This document shows positions 61,091-64,000 of a DNA stretch of 64,000 nt, in pieces; within the stretch, counting starts at the first letter, position 1; the number at the start of each line of letters is the position of its first letter. The position numbers and the translations under genes are program-made. The stretch is from Chionoecetes opilio (lineage: Eukaryota > Arthropoda > Malacostraca > Decapoda > Majidae): contig JACEEZ010001728.1 in assembly GCA_016584305.1 (NCBI GenBank), forward strand, positions 26,001-90,000. Direction: 5' to 3'. Under the pieces are notes generated by a model, which saw only the letters and a list, made by a program, of their open reading frames with translations, had not been told where the DNA came from and made no database searches.

Positions 61091-61437
61091 CATCTCACTT
61101 TCTCTAGTCTATCTATCCCTCATCCATGGCGTTACCTCGTATTGCTATGCCATTTACAAGCACTAGTTCTTTATCTTTTCTTACAGTTTATATTCATGTT
61201 TGTAGTAGTATACTTTGTATGGTTTTCATTAATGGATGCTTTTGCTTACTGGCGGCGGAAGTCTAAGCGACGAGAGGTTTGTACTGCATACTGAATCCGA
61301 AGAACCTTTTGTTTTCCTTGTTGTTTCCTTGTTAAACTTGTTGTTCTCCTTTGCTTTCCTTTGTTTGCAGCGCCTAGCCATATTTGTGTGTACAGTATAT
61401 AGCTTAATTATCTTTGTCGGGTTTACGTTTTTTTCAG

Positions 61438-61490
61438 ATATCAAACTCCTACTTAGCTTTAGATCGCAAGATACTCGCCCAACTGTTTCG
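61438..61490 (+). CDS. Tentative exon 9 of the cadherin gene
   Basis: Acceptor GTTTACGTTTTTTTCAG, donor GTAAGA, 53 bp. In the phase required by exon 8 (0) it reads ISNSYLALDRKILAQLF. An alternative phase reads IKLLLSFRSQDTRPTVS. Neither is diagnostic of a cadherin. The sites are good, but short AT-rich exons arise by chance. Confidence 0.25.
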
Positions 61491-61499
61491 GTAAGATAT

Positions 61500-61875
61500 A
61501 TGATTTATATATATATATATTATATATAATAATATATATATATATATTATATTATATATATATATAATCTAATTATACTATATAGTATATATATTCTATA
61601 TATATATAATATATAATATTATATATTATATTATAATCTATATATATATATATATATATATAGATATATAGAATACTAATAACCTTATGACATTCTGTGA
61701 CAGTAAAACAACATTAGTGTACCTTATTGTTTTTGCCCTTCTGTATAGAAGGACAAGAAGACAAAAAGGGAGAACAAAAATCCAGCAGATATATATATAT
61801 TATATATATATAATATATATAATATTATATATATATATATATATATTATATAGTATATATATAATATATAAATAA
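61500..61875. repeat. TA-rich tracts around a short unique stretch
   Basis: TA arrays 61505-61675 and 61790-61875. The unique part (61680-61785) contains TTGTTTTTGCCCTTCTGTATAG, acceptor-like, followed by a Lys/Arg-rich reading; no exon is called. Confidence 0.8.
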
Positions 61876-62775
61876 TGAAGAAATAACCAGCAGCGGTAGA
61901 AACATCTTGAATTGTTTATTTGGAACGTTTTCGGCTATACATAGCCTCATCAGCCTAAAATCGGATACAAAATTTTGTTGAAAAAGAAAATATAACACTG
62001 ATAATTATTTGCGTATTTAAAATGCCTACCTAAAATAAATAAAATAGAATAAAAATTATAAAACGTAATAAAAATACTACACCTACCATCAACATCGCAG
62101 TGGAGTGTTGGATTCCCACATGTGTTCTAAAAGCACACGACGGGTTAGTGGCCCTGTGGGCGCAGAGGACGGTTTGTTGGGTGGTGGGTGAGGAGGCTCT
62201 CACATATCCGCGGGTGGAGTCGTGGGAGCTTGTGTGTAAAATATAAAGTCTTGGTTTGTTAATTAGGGTGGCCTGAGGCTTCGAATGATCCCACATGCTG
62301 AAAATGAGTGTTTGGACACGGTTTTGCCAGTCCTGTGAGACATTCCCCGATGCTCCCGCGATCCTAGTGGTGCAGGTGGCGTTGGTCTGGCCCAATATAA
62401 AGCAGCGTTACAGCTACTGCACTTACATTGTACACCACTGAGGACGCAGGGCATCAGGATTCCTCTCCTTGAGTTTAAAACATTGTTGATAATAGTATAA
62501 GGGGGCTTGAATACTACTCGAATGCGAGACTTGTGGATAACTTGCCGAAGCAGGAGGTTTAGCGTTTGTTTTCGGATGGAAAAAGATATTGTTCCTATGA
62601 AGGGAATTATAAAATACACAACAGGCTTTATGAGCGGTATGAAATTAGGGAGGATGTGAAGGTTGTAGTTTATTTAACTGTTTACCAATGTAGTGTTAAT
62701 GAACTGCAGGGGGATACCATTTAGTTAAGGTGTGTCTCAAGTACTCTAATTCTAAGTGAAATTGGTGTATGAAGG
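61876..62775 (-). mobile_element. Penelope-like element, 3' fragment
   Basis: The - strand encodes the end of the RT-linker region and GIY-YIG endonuclease in two overlapping frames (62263-62619; 62030-62395): IPFIGTISFSIRKQTLNLLL, QCKCSSCNAALY, a YIG-type motif (GQTNATCTTRI) and HRGMSHRTG. A one-base indel near 62390 separates the halves. The 3' end holds GAACGTTTTCGGCTATACAT and AGCCTCATCAGCC, the hallmark end of many Penelope-like elements. Flanked by TA tracts. Confidence 0.7.
61929..61953 (-). ncRNA. Hammerhead-ribozyme-like core
   Basis: On the - strand CTGATGA (61953-61947), a self-complementary stem GGCTATGTATAGCC (61946-61933), then GAAA (61932-61929): the two conserved hammerhead boxes with stem II between. 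Hammerheads are known in terminal repeats of Penelope-like elements. I could not identify the NUH cleavage site or stems I and III here, so activity is unproven. Confidence 0.4.
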
Positions 62776-62805
62776 TAGCAAATTTTGTCCGACATACATA
62801 CAGTA

Positions 62806-63720
62806 TTCATACACCAATTTTTCACTTAGATTAGGTACTTGAACACACTCTGAAACTAATGGTTACCCCTGCAGTTCATTAACACGTACATTGGTAAACA
62901 GTTACTAACTACACTCACCCCCTCCCCTAATTCATAACCGCTCATAAAGCCGTTGTGTATTTTAAATTCCCTTCATAGTAACATCTTTTCATCCGAACAA
63001 GCTCAACTCTCTTTCGGCAATGGTTTATCCACACTTCTCACTTAGAGTAGTATTCAAGCCCCTTATACGTTATCAGAAAAACACTGTTTTAACTCCAAGG
63101 AGAGAAGCCCTGATGCCCTGCGTTCCTCAGTGGTGTACAATTTAAGTTGGCAGTAGCTGTAACTGCTGCTTATATTGGGCAGACCAACGCCACCTCACAC
63201 TAGGATCTCGGAGCATCGTGGACTGTCTCACAGGACTGGCAAACCCGTGTCCAAACCACCATTTTCAGCCATTCGGGATCATTCCTGAAGCCTCAGGCAC
63301 ACCCATAACAAACCAGACTTTATATTTTAACACACAAGCCCACGACTCACACCCGTTGGAGATGTGAATAGCCTCCTCACCACCACCACAACCGTCCCTC
63401 CCTGCGCACAGGGCACCCTCACCCCGCTCGTGTGACTTTAGACCATGTGGTGAATCCCACACTCAGGGAGAGGTCCACTGCGCTGTTGATTGGGTAGGTG
63501 TAGTAATTATTTTATTACTGTTTCTATCATTTTTTATTCTTATTTTATTTTATTTTAAGGGTAGGCTTTTTAAATACGCAAATATTTTATAATTTGGTAT
63601 ATTTTTCATTTTAACAAAATTTTGTATCCGATTTTAGGCTGGAATGGCTTAATGTATAGCCGGAACGTTCCAATAAACAATTCAAGATGTTTCTACCTCG
63701 CGCTGGTTTTATATCTTCAT
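62806..63720 (+). mobile_element. Penelope-like element, inverted decayed copy
   Basis: Reverse complement of 61876-62775 with many indels. It keeps an intact AYIGQTNAT reading at about 63149-63175 and ends in AAACAATTCAAGATGTTTCT as the mirror of 61895. The hammerhead-like core is broken here (CTGGAATGG). Confidence 0.7.
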
Positions 63721-63764
63721 TATAAGTATTCTCGATTCCCTCTTGAGAAAGTATTGCCTTCTAG

Positions 63765-64000
63765 TTTATATATATATATGTATATATAATATAGTTATTA
63801 TATATATATATATATATAGTATATATAGTATATACTTATATATATATTATATATATATTTATGTATATTATATATATATTATATATATATTTATATATAT
63901 ATAATATATTATATATATATATATTATATATAATATATATATATATATTATATATATATATATAGTTATATATATATATTATATATATATATATATATAT
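63765..64000. repeat. TA-rich tract to window end
   Basis: TATATA/TATTATA repeats reach the last base, so the array continues beyond the window. Confidence 0.95.

Noticed and set aside
61236..61529. Hydrophobic ORF as the cadherin transmembrane segment
   Set aside because: Hydrophobicity follows from T-rich sequence; no acceptor joins it in phase to exon 8.

Overview
ORGANISM. Eukaryotic nuclear DNA, most like a repeat-rich arthropod and probably a decapod crustacean. The grounds are indirect: spliced coding exons with GT-AG borders, extremely dense dinucleotide microsatellites (CT, CA, TA, GT), tRNA-derived SINEs, and many DNA transposons, CR1- and RTE-like LINEs and Penelope-like elements. 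No species can be named from sequence alone. GENES. The best-supported gene is a cadherin-repeat protein on the + strand. Eight exons between 31951 and 57955 join with almost perfect phase agreement, and a tentative ninth lies at 61438. They encode about 350 residues with cadherin signatures (EDFPPKYAISTFT..VQDTDG, DLGTPSLHSSTATITL, DVPDEPPEF, YFTINDKTGQVTQLLDLD). The gene is a fragment: its beginning, membrane anchor and end are not identified here. A GC-rich, apparently single-exon membrane protein ORF (30673-31308, +) lies just upstream. A possible terminal exon of another gene is at 11514-11584. LAYOUT. 1-5.9 kb: unassigned sequence with short coding-like ORFs. 5.9-9.3 kb: CT, CA and TA arrays and a 0.7 kb palindrome. 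9.8-14.7 kb: hAT-type MITE, two SINE families, long CA/GT tracts and a GGA tract. 16.5-29 kb: TTAA-type MITEs, a tail-to-tail LINE pair, a 25-bp minisatellite, an inverted pair of Tc1-like fragments, and a MITE nested inside another MITE. 30.6-58 kb: the membrane ORF and the cadherin gene. Its introns hold two CR1 LINE copies (with MITE insertions), a donor-like minisatellite, two very large foldback elements, nested hAT elements and a CACTG-ended transposon with a nearly intact orphan ORF. 58.7-64 kb: three copies of a ~600 bp repeat, an inverted pair of Penelope-like fragments, and TA arrays. MOST UNUSUAL. (1) A 2.07 kb foldback element (52257-54327) built of nested inverted tandem arrays, with matching ends and a 7-bp target duplication; a larger relative (42991-47166) surrounds a cadherin exon. 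(2) That exon (44337-44417) sits in the loop of a ~370-bp inverted repeat. (3) A CACTG-ended transposon encodes a conserved-looking zinc-binding protein interrupted by one in-frame stop. (4) Seven large palindromes lie in 64 kb, some with indel-rich arms, so part of this structure could be assembly artefact. All family names come from reading the sequence; no search was run.
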